The notes beneath the pieces were generated by a model. It had not been told where the DNA came from and ran no database searches. It saw only the letters and a program-made list of their open reading frames with translations. The translations under genes were made by a program, and so were the position numbers. From Tritrichomonas musculus (lineage: Eukaryota > Parabasalia > Tritrichomonadida > Tritrichomonadidae), in assembly GCA_039105265.1 (NCBI GenBank), contig JAPFFF010000002.1:2108001-2172000 (forward strand): a stretch of 64,000 nucleotides of DNA, read 5' to 3'. Of the stretch, positions 10,269 to 21,700 are shown in pieces (within the stretch, counting starts at the first letter, position 1; each line of letters opens with the position of its first letter).

Positions 10269-10904
10269 ATGTCAAGTATTATGAATAAAGCACGTATATT
10301 ATCTTCAGAAAACGATGCAAGTGTGAAACAGAGTCAAGAAACAAATATAGAAATCAAATTAGCTCCTCAACGCAATTCTTCAGTAGCATATCCACAAGTT
10401 CCACAACCACAAAATGTAAATTTTACTATACCACCGCGAACGGAGTTCGAGTCAATGAAATTGCCGACCCCACAACAGGGTTTTGCTTCTCAATACATAC
10501 CTCCAACCAACAGTGTTGCCCAGGATTCGCAGAGCGAAGTTTGCGTAGCAAAAAGGGGAATTGCAGATTTAGGCAATGAGTTGGATTCACTTGAAAAGAA
10601 AAACAAATTTTTGGAGTTGCTTGTTGGGATGTATGAGAATAACCCATTAAAGGTAAACTCTTATGTAGTATGTAAATCAACCTTATTAATGGATTTGATA
10701 AAGCTGTTGACAGATTGTGATAAAGTTGATTTGGTTATTGAAGATGAAGAACCTGGTTGTTGTGTTGCTAATGTTGCAAAACTGATAAAGATTGATAAGA
10801 TATTAATCACTAAAGATGGTAAATCCGAAGAACTAAAATACTGCTACAATCATGTCTATACAGAGTTTGTCAAATATGCAATATCACTCAAATATTGTTG
10901 CTAA
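10269..10904 (+). CDS. Conserved protein with C-terminal CC-motif domain (C copy)
   Basis: 211 residues. The N-terminal 100 are low complexity (Gln, Pro, Ser), probably disordered. The C-terminal 110 residues match the gene at 37440 in B: NSYVVCKSTLLMDLIKLLTD / EPGCCVANVAKLIKIDKI / YAISLKYCC against NSIIVPVSS / DVKCCASKANPIRKIEAI / LKYAVNC. The paired cysteines in the centre and at the end are notable. Family not recognised. It lies between virion genes and the ATPase in C, and after the capsid gene in B, so an assembly or DNA-binding role is plausible. Confidence 0.65.
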   Translation: MSSIMNKARILSSENDASVKQSQETNIEIKLAPQRNSSVAYPQVPQPQNVNFTIPPRTEFESMKLPTPQQGFASQYIPPTNSVAQDSQSEVCVAKRGIADLGNELDSLEKKNKFLELLVGMYENNPLKVNSYVVCKSTLLMDLIKLLTDCDKVDLVIEDEEPGCCVANVAKLIKIDKILITKDGKSEELKYCYNHVYTEFVKYAISLKYCC

Positions 10905-10927
10905 TTACTTTTTCTTAATAAGAAATA

Positions 10928-11059
10928 ATGTTTTGTGAGATACTTTTATGTATGATTCTAGCTGTTAATGTTATGGAGTTATTTGTGATAATATCAGCAT
11001 TGAAACCTGATGAACCACCTGAATTAAGTGAAGAGATGCGACAGAAACTTTATTGCTAA
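10928..11059 (+). CDS. 43-residue predicted single-pass membrane protein
   Basis: Short frame from ATG 10928 to TAA 11057-11059, filling the gap between its neighbours and ending 3 bp before the ATPase ATG. The first 25 residues are strongly hydrophobic (MFCEILLCMILAVNVMELFVI) and the tail is Pro/Glu-rich and polar (LKPDEPPELSEEM). This is the pattern of a small type I/III membrane protein. Its tight fit in the gene row argues that it is real. No homologue seen in A or B. Confidence 0.5.
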   Translation: MFCEILLCMILAVNVMELFVIISALKPDEPPELSEEMRQKLYC

Positions 11060-11062
11060 GAA

Positions 11063-11971
11063 ATGCTTAAACCAACAAAGTTTGATTATTCGACAGTGTT
11101 TTTTTCAGATTCTAGTGATACAGAAGAGCTATTTACTGAACCTCAGGTAAAACCCTTTTTTAACATCGACATTGAGATGAGTAAAGCGTATAAAAAAAAT
11201 GAATCCAAGATATTGAGTGAATCTATTAGACCAATTGCTGATGGTATCTACGCAAATTATAATTCATTAAACATCATTGTTGGAGCTCAAGGCAAGGGTA
11301 AATCTCATATTGTATTGCGTAATATTATTCAAATATCAAGAATCCCTGGTGCTGCTCATTTAATTGTTTATATTAGTAAAAATGGGGTCATTAATGATTC
11401 TACATTTGATGCACAACGTGAATTGATTAAACTTCCAGTGAAAGTCATTTCTGATTCAAATGCTGAGAATTACTTAAAAGAACTTGATTTATGGAAAGAA
11501 TTGTATGATAAATACGTTAATAATAATACTCGATTAGATGAAGAGAAGATAAATAAGATGCTCTCCTTTTTATGTATTTCAAAGAAAAATTCACAGGCAA
11601 AGCCTGGGCCTGCTATGCAGTCAATAAAATCTCCTCTAAATACTATCATTTTATGTGAGGATTTCATTAAATCAAAGCTATTGAAATCAGCTTATTTTAC
11701 CAATTATATCACTCAATTACGGCACAAACATTCTATTGTCTACGTTAATGTTCAATTCTTTAAAGCAATACCGACGGATTACAAGAATAATTGTACATCT
11801 TTCTTCATATTTAATGGATTCTCACGACAGAAAATGGGTTATATATATCAACAAGTTGTTATGCCAATTGAATTCGAAGATTTGTGGAGGAGATATTGTT
11901 GTATGAAAAATCATGATTTCATCTTGGTGAACACACGAGAAGGTAGTATAGAGTTTATTAGTTGTGTGTAA
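11063..11971 (+). CDS. FtsK/HerA-like genome-packaging ATPase of element C
   Basis: 302 residues. Walker A GAQGKGKS at about 74-81, followed by a helix; Walker B-like strand NTIILCEDF near 197. The layout (short N-terminal segment, P-loop, about 110 residues with insert, Walker B, then SIVYVNVQFF strand) matches the B ATPase at 32106 and the A32-type packaging ATPases of Mavericks and related viruses. It would drive DNA into the capsid. Intact in this otherwise deleted element. Confidence 0.8.
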   Translation: MLKPTKFDYSTVFFSDSSDTEELFTEPQVKPFFNIDIEMSKAYKKNESKILSESIRPIADGIYANYNSLNIIVGAQGKGKSHIVLRNIIQISRIPGAAHLIVYISKNGVINDSTFDAQRELIKLPVKVISDSNAENYLKELDLWKELYDKYVNNNTRLDEEKINKMLSFLCISKKNSQAKPGPAMQSIKSPLNTIILCEDFIKSKLLKSAYFTNYITQLRHKHSIVYVNVQFFKAIPTDYKNNCTSFFIFNGFSRQKMGYIYQQVVMPIEFEDLWRRYCCMKNHDFILVNTREGSIEFISCV

Positions 11972-12002
11972 AAAAAATATGGTATATTCAAAGTATATTT
12001 TT

Positions 12003-12485
12003 TTAGTCTAATACAATATTTTGATGAGTACCCTTAAATATTGTTGGTTCTGGTATATCATATTTCTCTCTTAGCTTTAATAACATATCGCGGTTTGTTT
12101 TGTTGATTCGTTCAATAGAATAATTGTAATATTCATGTTCTTTATATACTTGCTTTTCTGTATTACCGTTAACAAAGAACTCTAATGAATTACAGTTAAT
12201 TCTTCTCCTTGTATTAGATGTTAAAACGACATGCTCAAACCCCATTTCTTTGATTTTATCTGGGTAGAATCTAATTGTTTTATCCGGTGTTTGTAGTGAA
12301 ATGTATAACACTTTCGCAATAAAATTCGATTTGTTGATAATAGGATATTTTTCGCAAAGCAGTGTGAAATCACATTTATTGAAATCATCAGGGTTTTCCA
12401 ATAGAGAGATAAGATTGTTGATATATTCGAAAACTCTAAGTGATTTGCTCACAAACTGTGTTTGAGTCTTGCTATTGCAAGCCAT
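12003..12485 (-). CDS. Unknown 160-residue protein of element C
   Basis: Open from ATG 12485 (MACNSKTQTQF) to 12003, convergent to the ATPase with 31 bp between. Mixed alpha/beta composition; no membrane segment and no motif that I recognise (I looked for adenain-type His-Asp-Cys without success). In the same direction as the next gene, 45 bp downstream of it. Confidence 0.5.
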   Translation of the reverse strand: MACNSKTQTQFVSKSLRVFEYINNLISLLENPDDFNKCDFTLLCEKYPIINKSNFIAKVLYISLQTPDKTIRFYPDKIKEMGFEHVVLTSNTRRRINCNSLEFFVNGNTEKQVYKEHEYYNYSIERINKTNRDMLLKLREKYDIPEPTIFKGTHQNIVLD

Positions 12486-12530
12486 TTTGTAATGGAATAA
12501 AAATTTAAAAAAATATTTGATTTACTTAAC

Positions 12531-13253
12531 TTATGGTTCATAATCAAAATATGTTTTGTTATTTCCAAGATGAGGTCTTGTGTTATAGTATTTCCAATCA
12601 TTCCATACAACTTGGTAATTTCTATCTTTGTATCTATATGTTAACTTTGATTTCTGATTAACATATTGTGATATCAATTCACAACCTTCTTTAGCAAATA
12701 ATTGTGCAATATGTTCATGAGTGTATCTTGGGCATTTAGATTTATGTGCCCTATATCCTGTATTCCATTTTGTTGGTGTTGTTTGGTATTCCAGTCCTTC
12801 AAATAAGTATCGTATTTTAGTTCGTCCATCAACATATTTATCAAGTAATTCACAACCTTCTAGCTTCATTGAATCTCTCAAATTGTTTTCTTTAGCTAAT
12901 CGTTTCTTTTCAATTTTATCATTTTTGTACTCTTCTAGTTTCGTAATTCCATTGGGATTAATATCATATTTCATTTTACTTTTACTCTTATAAGCACTTC
13001 TTATAGGATCAATAACAAAATCTTCAAGATGAGTAGTCAATAATTGTGTTGGATTAGAGTTTTTATAAAAATAGATTAGCGAACTTGGATATATATTCTT
13101 AGGTGTTTTGATGATTGTACAGTTATTTTCTTCAAATAATAGCTTAACTAAATCATATGTTGCATCAACAGTTTTTGGAGTATACGATGTATAAAACTTA
13201 TTATTGTGGTTTTCAATAATGTTAGCTTTCATAGTACTTAATGCTTCACTCAT
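12531..13253 (-). CDS. Protein with two C-terminal 45-residue repeats (element C)
   Basis: Start chosen at ATG 13253 (MSEALSTMKAN) just inside the TIR. A longer frame reaching 13376 would lie within the TIR. 240 residues. Two tandem repeats near the C-terminus share the pattern EGCELL-x-KYV-x6-IRY-x-F-x3-YQ-x6-W and EGCELISQYV-x6-LTY-x-Y-x3-YQ-x4-DW. Similar Gly/Tyr/Trp repeats occur in phage and giant-virus proteins linked to homing endonucleases, but the usual zinc cysteines are missing here. Function unknown. Confidence 0.55.
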   Translation of the reverse strand: MSEALSTMKANIIENHNNKFYTSYTPKTVDATYDLVKLLFEENNCTIIKTPKNIYPSSLIYFYKNSNPTQLLTTHLEDFVIDPIRSAYKSKSKMKYDINPNGITKLEEYKNDKIEKKRLAKENNLRDSMKLEGCELLDKYVDGRTKIRYLFEGLEYQTTPTKWNTGYRAHKSKCPRYTHEHIAQLFAKEGCELISQYVNQKSKLTYRYKDRNYQVVWNDWKYYNTRPHLGNNKTYFDYEP

Positions 13254-13260
13254 TTTTAGT

Positions 13261-13450
13261 GTGGAAAAAAATAAAAAATAATTATCACTTGAATGATGAC
13301 ATGATGGACTGAAAGAAATGAATAAGTAGTTTGTGCGTATTGAAGAGAATGTGATAAACAACATTGAGTACAACATATGAATCTCAATGATATTATATCA
13401 AATCAGTAGTTCGTGCTTCTGACCCCTCTAAATGCTCTCTATACACTACT
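13261..13450 (-). repeat. Element C right TIR
   Basis: Inverted copy of 4855-5044, 190 bp, ending CTATACACTACT. The duplication CACCAC follows at 13451-13456. Confidence 0.92.
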
Positions 13451-14340
13451 CACCACAACCAAGCCTACCACCAGCAGCTCCCCCAATGCAACCACCACCA
13501 CGCCCAATGCAACCACCATTTGTGAAACCACCTCCAGTTCCTCCATATGTTCCTCCATATGCACCCCCAATGCAACCACCACGTTCAATACCACCACCTC
13601 CTCCAAATGTACCCCAATTTGTACCCCCACCTCCAATGCGAGTTGATGCATCAACATATAAATCACCACCGATTAGGTTTGATATATCTACAATCACAAC
13701 ACCATCATTGGGTCGTAAATCCCCTAAGCGCGACAGTTCTAAAACACCATCCAGTCATACATCCCGTAATACATCCCCCAAGCGTGACTCCACCAATACG
13801 ATTGTATCCATCTCTAGTGATGATGAGAGCATTGATGAGAGCAGTGATGGTATTGAGTTTACAGAATCAGTGATACCCGAAGCTCGACCCCGAAGTAATA
13901 ATAAGCAGAATTTCAATGAAAAAATATTTGATCCAAACTCATATGCTCAACCTGGCAAACCAGTTCCTGGAAACCCAGTTCCGGAACCTACTATACCACA
14001 AACCGTACCAATTCGAGTGGTTAAGAAGAATGGTGCCGTACAAGAGTACAATGTTTATACAAAATCAGTGCCAGCTCTCAAGCAACATGCTAAGCGAGTC
14101 ACAAACAGTCATCCTAAATCACCATCACGTGAATCCACAGAAGGTAATCGTGATAGACTGGTAAGCTTTGGTAAATCATTTTATATAGAAGGTACTCCAA
14201 AAACCAATGGGATTATTGATGATCCTACATTCATATACGAGCCAATGGAAGTCATTAAATCGACTGACCAACAACAGGATGAAATGGCAAAAATAATGGC
14301 TAACAATAGGTTTTATCAAAGAAAATATCATAAGGAGTAA
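13451..14340 (+). pseudogene. Proline-rich protein of element A, 3' part (split by element C)
   Basis: Continues the frame of 4344-4854. Pro-rich segment of about 60 residues with repeated PPMQPP and PPYVPPY, then a Ser/Arg region with RKSPKRDSS and SPKRDST (kinase-site-like), an acidic stretch and a basic C-terminus. It ends 7 bp before the stop of the convergent gene at 14348. An apparent ATG at 13432 lies in the element C TIR and is a by-product of the insertion. Low-complexity tails of this type are common in virion or scaffold proteins; function not known. Confidence 0.75.
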
Positions 14341-14347
14341 TTGTTTA

Positions 14348-16471
14348 TTAATAAACACCCTTTGCTTTAACCAGAATGTTGGCTTCATCACGACGTCTAT
14401 TTTTGTCTGCTTCAGCTTCTGCCTTATACTTCAGATATTCACTCTTTGGTTGATATATGATTTCTTGAATATTGATTGCAACCATTTGGGCCCAATCCTT
14501 CTTGATTTCCTGTAATTGACCAGCATATATATCATTAACGATATCGTCAAATGGTGATGGTTGATTCATATTCCTGGTCATTCCCTCTCGTATTGACATA
14601 CTAAATCCCCAATCAAATATAATTGTTTCTATAAACTTGAATAATTGTTGGAGTTTTGGATGCCATTTACCACTGTCTTCTTCATTCAAGTCTCCAGTTT
14701 CTAGATTAACAGCTGAGCCAATAACTGTATTTACGAACTTTACAACAGCAGGACCCAAACTTTCATTATATTTATTCTTATTTACACGACGCCATGCAGC
14801 CCATCGTGCATATGTAAGGAATTTTCCACCAAATTCTTGTGATTGTTCAACAGTATACTTCATTGGTTGGTCGAAATAGTATATGAATATGGTATTAGCA
14901 ACAGTAAGATAATTGGTAGCCTTCTTGAGTTCCTGAATAATGGGATTAGAATAAGCCCGGCTATTCCAAAATAACTTCCATACATGTGAGAATGCAGAAG
15001 CCCAATATCCATTAGGTGTGAGTCGCTTACTGATACGTGGCTTTGGTAATCCCTTTTTACCATATGCAGCTATTAAGTTTTGCATATCTTGAGTTTCTGT
15101 AAGTACATATTTACCTTCTTTCCAATCAACATTAGTGATTGATTTATTAATTTGTTTAGCAAGCCATTCATTAAATGGTTCATCAAGTCTATCCTTCTTT
15201 GTCTTATTGGTTGTTTTCAACACTTTCTTGTATGGTGATGCGAGAACAAGCTTATAACCATTAACAATTGCAGGAATACCTCGTTTATCTACTAGGATAA
15301 TATCATCAACCTGGTCTCCATTGAGGTCGGTGATTTTATTATTTAATGGGTCTCGTGCGTTCGTGCCTAATAATCTATATTTGGGAGTTCCATCTTTATC
15401 CAAATGGTTTCTACAATATGCGGCTGCTGTGTCACGTGTGGCAGCATTTGGAATATACTTAACTCTGTAGTTCCCATTAATGATGATATCGAGGAAATTC
15501 TGTCTGGGTTGAGCTGAATTACCTGTTAATGATACTGAACCATACTTATCATTTATATGTTCTGTTATGACACCATAATTCAAATCACCACGAGGTCCTC
15601 TACTGGAACCCTGAATATTAGCCTTGATATCATAAGGAGCAAATTGGTTAGTATCAGTGATTTTTGCAGGTCTTAAGATTGATTCTGGTGCAATGGTGAG
15701 ATCTTCATACTTATGTGTTCTTGGCTTACCAGTTGGTGTTCGAGCTGGTGTATGTGCATATTTAAATTTTTTGTCTGCTTGTACATCATTCAAATCAATA
15801 TCAAATGGATCTTCATCTTCATCTTCAACTGCTTGCGCATCGTTATCGTTAGGGTTGGGTTCTTGCATAGTTTCTTTAGGTGTAGAAAAAATGTTATTAT
15901 TTGTATTCTCACGATTGACATCTTTTTCGAAATCAGATTCGATATCAGCTTCGATATTCTCATAGACCCTAATCTTATTGATATATCTTCGTATATTTGA
16001 CACCTCGGCTTCTGCTTTTGGAGACTCTATGGCAAGCGATCGATCTTCTGCGATTGAATCCAAGTTATGTATGATATCATCAACCATAGCTCGAACCTCC
16101 CGAATCTCAAACTCGTTAAGTTCACGAGGTGCACATTCGGGGTCATCCGCAATGCGATAGTATTTGGGTAGTACCTTAATGATTTCATCAGGGAGAATAC
16201 GCTTTGTGCGCAGTATGTTCATATCATGATCAATCCTATCTGCACGAGGAAATTCGATTACTGGGGATGTCGCTTGGAATTCCCGCTCCTCCTCTTCCTC
16301 CTCAAATTCTGGATTAACGGGTTGCCTATTGGGATTAGCATCATAATCGGGGATGTCCTATGGGATTACCACTTGGAGTTCCTCTGAGGGTTCCTCTGGA
16401 GGTGCTACTGGGATCACCACTGGAGTTGCCACTGGGGGTACTACTGAAGGCGCTACTGGGGGTTCCTCAGG
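14348..16471 (-). pseudogene. Long repeat protein of element A, 3' part (split by hAT)
   Basis: In frame with 21928-23511 once the hAT element and one duplication copy are discounted. An additional in-frame TAG at 16358-16360 lies where the flanking DNA repeat has a Glu codon. The open part from 16222 encodes 624 residues: acidic region, then NFLDIIINGNYRVKY, a motif found again in D (LFDILINGNYRIKF near 63.9 kb), and a mostly helical C-terminus with a basic end. The D copy and the A copy are both divergent from the fibre gene, so this is one conserved long gene. Function unknown; a core or scaffold protein is one possibility. Confidence 0.75.
16358..16360 (-). other. In-frame TAG in the long repeat protein
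   Basis: The + strand reads TCCTATGGG, whereas the equivalent place in the neighbouring repeat units reads TCCTCTGGG. A single C-to-A change turns the Glu codon into TAG. Confidence 0.7.
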
Positions 16472-16479
16472 GATTACCA
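16472..16479. repeat. 8-bp target-site duplication of the hAT element, left copy
   Basis: GATTACCA at 16472-16479 and again at 21928-21935, directly outside the inverted termini. Perfect 8-bp duplications are diagnostic of hAT transposition. Confidence 0.92.
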
Positions 16480-17591
16480 TATGGTTGTACCTGGTCAGCA
16501 TTTGGTCTGTTTCTTTGACCGCCCATGATGAATTAAAATGCCCTTGGACAAATATAATTTTGTTTTACAAAAACCATAAGATAAAAATTTTCATTTAAAT
16601 ATGTTTATTCTTCCTTAATTCCAAAATAAAATTGAATTATTTATTTTTAATAATTCAGAATTATTTTCTATATTTTTATTCATTTTTTCTGTAAAAATAT
16701 TCAAATATTTGATAAATTATTAATATAAAAAACTCATAAATTATTGGAATTGAGAAGGTCAAGACAAATTTGTGTGTTTTTCATTTTATATATTGAAAAA
16801 TTCAATATAAATTCAATTTTTGACCATGGTCAAATGGGCAGGACAGCAACTTTTTCAATATATTTTGAGAATGTCAAGGACCTGCCCATGGTCAAAAAAT
16901 AAAAAAAAAAAAAATATTCAAGCATTGTTTAATAAAAATAGAACTAATTTTGGTTGAAAAATATTTCATCAAATGCTTAAAATAAGAATTCGTAAGATGA
17001 GTAGACACAAACCTGAAAAAATTTTAAATGCATTTTCTCACCAAAAATATCGACTGTATTTATTTCAATTATTTGTTTTAAAACCTACTTGATATTTCAT
17101 TTTGTTGACTCTATTTACTCAATTACCATATATTTTTTCAATTAGCATAAATTTGATGTAAATCTGTAGGAATATATAACATTTTAATTTTCAAATCAAA
17201 TGCATTTTAATTTTTAAATATAGATATTATCAACATGGTGATATAGATATTTCTTTATACAAAAAATAAATATTTATATAAATATAAATTAATTTAATGA
17301 AATATATGTTTTTGAGTATATAAAAAGAAATTTACAGTGATTAAATGATTCATTTCCATTGCCTGTAAGGATTTTATTGAGAAAAACCGAAAACATTTTT
17401 TTATCTTATTCCTTCAAATTTGTTATGCACAACCATATTTTATAATAATAATTGTGATTTAATTTTCTCAATTTACTATATAAAATATTATTATTCTTAT
17501 CAAATTTGAAGAAATTATTTGAATTTTATACAAAATTTGAATTTGAAAATTTTGTTTCTGATGTAATAATAATATAATTTTTTTACAGCTT
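16480..17591. other. AT-rich hAT 5' subterminal region, no gene seen
   Basis: 1.1 kb without a supported frame. It contains short scattered copies of the words TGACCATGGTCA-like and TTTTTCAATATA near 16760-16900, which may be subterminal transposase-binding repeats. A pyrimidine tract followed by TACAG just before the transposase ATG resembles a splice acceptor, but no donor was identified. Confidence 0.4.
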
Positions 17592-20000
17592 ATGGAGGCA
17601 ATAACTCATTTTTTTCATACCGTTCCCAAAAAAAATAAGAATAATGACGTTGAATCTTTATCAGCGGATGATGATAATAAAATTGATGAAAGTAATTCCA
17701 ACATAAATCATAGCAATGTTGAAGATTCTGGTAATCCAAGTAATAGTGGAAGCAATGATTTAAAAAAAATAATTATTCATAAAGTTGCTACTCATGCTGA
17801 TAAATTTAAAGAAGGAAAACAATCTCGAAATCATATTTATTGCGGAAATTTTGTGGAAATCAATGGTAAAATAATAAAATGTCAATATTCATAAACGACC
17901 ATCCAGATATGATGATAATCATGATTGTTCACAATTTATTGACGAAGAAAAACAAAGAAAAATCGATAATTTTTTAACAGAAATGCCTATCATAAGGGTT
18001 TTAGATACAGCCGATCTTTCCTTAGAAGATCATGTAGCATTAGTATGCGCTCAACTAAATTTCAGTATTCGAAGTATATGTTCAAATGAATTTAATGATT
18101 TGCTATTACACTTTATTAGAGCAGGACAAAAATCATTTGAATTTGGAAAGACTGAGAAACCAAATAAAATATACAAAGTTCGAAATAGACGTCAAATACG
18201 CCAAAGAATTATTGATTTATCAAAAAGTTCTTTGCTTTTTCAATGCCAATTGACCTCTCTATCAAACCCAATTGCAGCTGCTCTTGATGGAGGAACAGTT
18301 GCTCATAATCATTTCGTCGATATACTTTTTAATGATATCATCCATCAACATGGCACTTTTTTATTCAAATCATATACTATGAGCACTTTTACTGCCAAAG
18401 ACTATATGGAAATTGGAAAAGACACAATAGACAAAGCCTTAGAACATAATATAACAGTTTCTTGTTTCGTTGGAGATAGACTCCCCGCGCAAATGAAAGG
18501 ATTAGACTATCTAAATCCAGAATCGATGCAAAATAAATTTTTCGATGATCCTAAGTATAGCGCAGTTCTTTTTATTCCATGCACATGCCATATTTTCAAC
18601 CGTTCTTTATTAAAAATCACACAAAAAAGTGCCAAATTATCTAAATGTGTAGAAATACTATGTTCTTTGCAAGTTTTACTTCGGAAACCATCCTTGTATT
18701 TATGCTTAAAAAAATTCATTCCATCTTTAATAGAAACCTGATGGGTCTTTATGTTTGATGTTGCATTTTGGGCTATATAAAACAAAGAAGTTATTGATAG
18801 AATTTTCAAAAATACAAATTGTAAACCAATCAAAAAGTTGCTAAATCAAAAAAGATTTGCCAAATTTAAAGAAGGAATTCCAGAAATCATCAGAGAATTG
18901 ACAACCATATTAATGCCAATAAAAATATTCATTGACAAAATTGAGAGTAACCGTGCTCCGTTATGGTGGGTAAAACCATTGTTTGATCAATTAATCAATC
19001 ATTTGAAAACATGTAAATTGTCATTGCTGATTTTATCTAATGAATGCCAATTAATAATTAATGCATTTCAAAATGATTATAAAGAAAATGCCAGAATTGA
19101 ATTAATTGAAACGGCTTATTCATTTACCTCAATTGGAAGAAATGATTATCGCAAAAACTTTTTCAAAGAAGCACTTTGTGATGAAGAGAACGAATACCCA
19201 GATTATCCATCTTTAGACTTCTCAAAATATTTAAAAAAATTAAATAAACTTGAAAGTGATTATATTTTTCGCTCCTTTATTAAAGAAGACTCAAGTTCTG
19301 ATGATGAAACTCAAAATGAAGAAGAAGAAAAGAATGATACACTCAATATAGATGAAGTCATCAGAGAAATTGAAGAAGATGAAAAAAAAGATATGCTAAT
19401 AATATGATCACCATTGATAATAATTCAATAAAAGATAAGTCAGAATTAAAACAAGAAACTTTATTAAATTACTACTCTGTAACAGAACAAACAATAAATG
19501 AAATTGATGAAGAGAACAAATCGCAAACTAATAATCATGAAGCCAATTCAAATAACATAAGCAATAATGCATCCAAATTAAAACACTAGAGAAACTTAAA
19601 TGAAATGAAGAATGAAAGTTCATATCAATGCTCTCTATATTGCATAAATGAATTATGCAAAATTAAAAAATTTGATAGAGAAAAAAAATCCAGAGTTCGA
19701 GATCAATATAAGAATTTTTTCCAATATTCGGCAGAAAAATTGCCAAATGGAGATTTGATATATGATTCTAACAGCGAATTTTGGGCAGCTGCGGTTTATT
19801 CAAACTCAATGAATGATATTGCTGAATTGGCCACTACATTTCTATCAATTCCAGCCACTCAAGCAATATGCGAAAGAAACATTTCCGTTAAAAGAAGCTC
19901 AGTTTCAAAACAACAATATAAAATTAAAAATGACATATTAACAGCAAGAGCTAGATTATCATGTTTGAAAGGAAAAATTCAAACACATATAGATGAGTGA
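17592..20000 (+). pseudogene. hAT transposase, degenerate
   Basis: Five consecutive frame pieces (17592-17894, 17983-18741, 18838-19407, 19404-19589, 19605-20000) form one protein with two frameshifts (near 17890 and 19400) and in-frame stops at 18739-18741, near 18778 and at 19587-19589. An early Cys/His cluster could be a BED-type finger. The middle carries LDGGTVAHNHFVDIL, a likely DDE-fold strand with Asp. The last 100 residues (ATTFLSIPATQAICERNISV, then KRSSVSK and a helix) are the hATC dimerisation signature. No longer functional. Confidence 0.8.
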
Positions 20001-20068
20001 AAAATTTATATATATAAAGATTCTTATGATTTAATTTAATAAAACAAATCATTCCAAATTTATAAATA

Positions 20069-21700
20069 ACGTATTTCATGAAACTCGTAAAAAAAGTACG
20101 TTTTTTATGAAACTCGTAAAAAATAAACGTACAAATTTTCAATATAAATTTTTATTATTTATTATTTCCCCAAATTACCTCTTTTATTTATTACTTTAAT
20201 AATTATATTTGATAAATACATTTATATAAGAAATATAATAACTAATTATTGCAGTTGGTACCACGCTTGACGTGTAAAAATTTATGATTTTTTTTTCTTA
20301 TTTTTTAATCAGAATTTTAACAAAATTTCTTATAGTTTCAATGTTTAAATTCGAAATAGTGAAAAATAAATATATTGAGCTTAATCGTTATTTACACGAT
20401 GATTGAATAAGTATTTCAAGCCCAATTATGAAAAAAATGAAAAATAAATATTATGATTCGCTTAGTATGAATTTTTTTGTTCAAACGATTTTCAAAGCAT
20501 TTTAATATTTAAATCAAGGTATAAACAATAATTTTGACGACCTTTTTTAACTAATATATGAGGTACTGAGATGATATTTCATCATTATTTACTCAAAGCG
20601 CATTTTAGTTCTACTAGGTTTTTCAATATTATGATGGATTATAATAATAAAATATCAATATTTAATTGTAATTCTTTATTTTACACTTTCTAATTTTGTC
20701 GTAGAATTGAAAAAAAATGACAGAAACTTTGGCTTAGAAATATTTTATAGATTTTTCTATAAAATAATATAATATTTTAAATAATTATACATTGAAACAA
20801 TTTGGTCGAGTTTTAGAAATAATAAAACATTATGAGTATAATATTATATCTATTCGTTTTTGTTCTACATGAGTTTTATTAATCAACTTTTTGAATGTTC
20901 ATTCAATTTTTTATTTTTGCTGAAAAGCACCTATCCTTTTTTTTATCATGTGTTTTTTTGCTATAATGACAAATATTAATAAGTGTAATGTTTACAAATG
21001 CAATTTATTCATAATAATTTATGCTTTTATGTGCTAATATATTGATGATCAATAAATTCAAAAAACCACATTAATTACGCTCAGGAATATATTGAATTTG
21101 AATGTTATATACAATGTTTATATATATTTTCTTAGTAATATCCTGTGAAACAGAGAAGAACCAAAATGTGCTTTGAGTAAATAATGATGAAGTATCATCT
21201 CAGTACCTCATATATTAGTTAAAAAAGGTCGTCAAAATTATTGTTTATACCTTGATTTAAATATTAAAATGCTTTGAAAATCGTTTGAACAAAAAAATTC
21301 ATACTAAGCGAATCATAATATTTATTTTTCATTTTTTTCATAATTGGGCTTGAAATACTTATTCAATCATCGTGTAAATAACGATTAAGCTCAATATATT
21401 TATTTTTCACTATTTCGAATTTAAACATTGAAACTATAAGAAATTTTGTTAAAATTCTGATTAAAAAATAAGAAAAAAAAATCATAAATTTTTACACGTC
21501 AAGCGTGGTACCAACTGCAATAATTAGTTATTATATTTCTTATATAAATGTATTTATCAAATATAATTATTAAAGTAATAAATAAAAGAGGTAATTTGGG
21601 GAAATAATAAATAATAAAAATTTATATTGAAAATTTGTACGTTTATTTTTTACGAGTTTCATAAAAAACGTACTTTTTTTACGAGTTTCATGAAATACGT
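20069..21700. mobile_element. Fold-back element with 0.54-kb inverted arms
   Basis: Arms 20069-20612 and 21158-21700 are near-perfect inverted copies starting ACGTATTTCATGAAACTCG. TA lies on both sides (20067-20068 and 21701-21702), which would fit a TA target duplication. The 545-bp centre shows no gene. A repeated word ATGAAACTCGTAAAAA occurs twice near each terminus. Superfamily not identified. Confidence 0.8.

Larger units (their letters stand above)
4855..13450. mobile_element. Element C, internally deleted Maverick (8.6 kb)
   Basis: Bounded by 190-bp inverted repeats that are almost identical, starting AGTAGTGTATAGAGAGC and ending with its complement, and flanked by a 6-bp duplication. 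It carries a PolB gene lacking its palm domain, a capsid gene lacking its second half, small virion genes, a packaging ATPase and two unknown genes. It has no integrase, fibre or penton gene, so it is a deletion derivative that would depend on other elements in trans. Confidence 0.9.

Noticed and set aside
13432-13450. ATG at 13432 as the start of the proline-rich protein
   Set aside because: It lies in the element C TIR; the true gene begins at 4344 and continues across the insertion.
13439-13697. Gly-rich minus-strand frames opposite the proline-rich gene
   Set aside because: Antisense of a Pro-rich coding sequence; no independent support.
17540-17591. Spliceosomal intron acceptor before the hAT transposase
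   Set aside because: Pyrimidine tract plus TACAG is expected by chance in such AT-rich DNA; no donor or branch motif was found.
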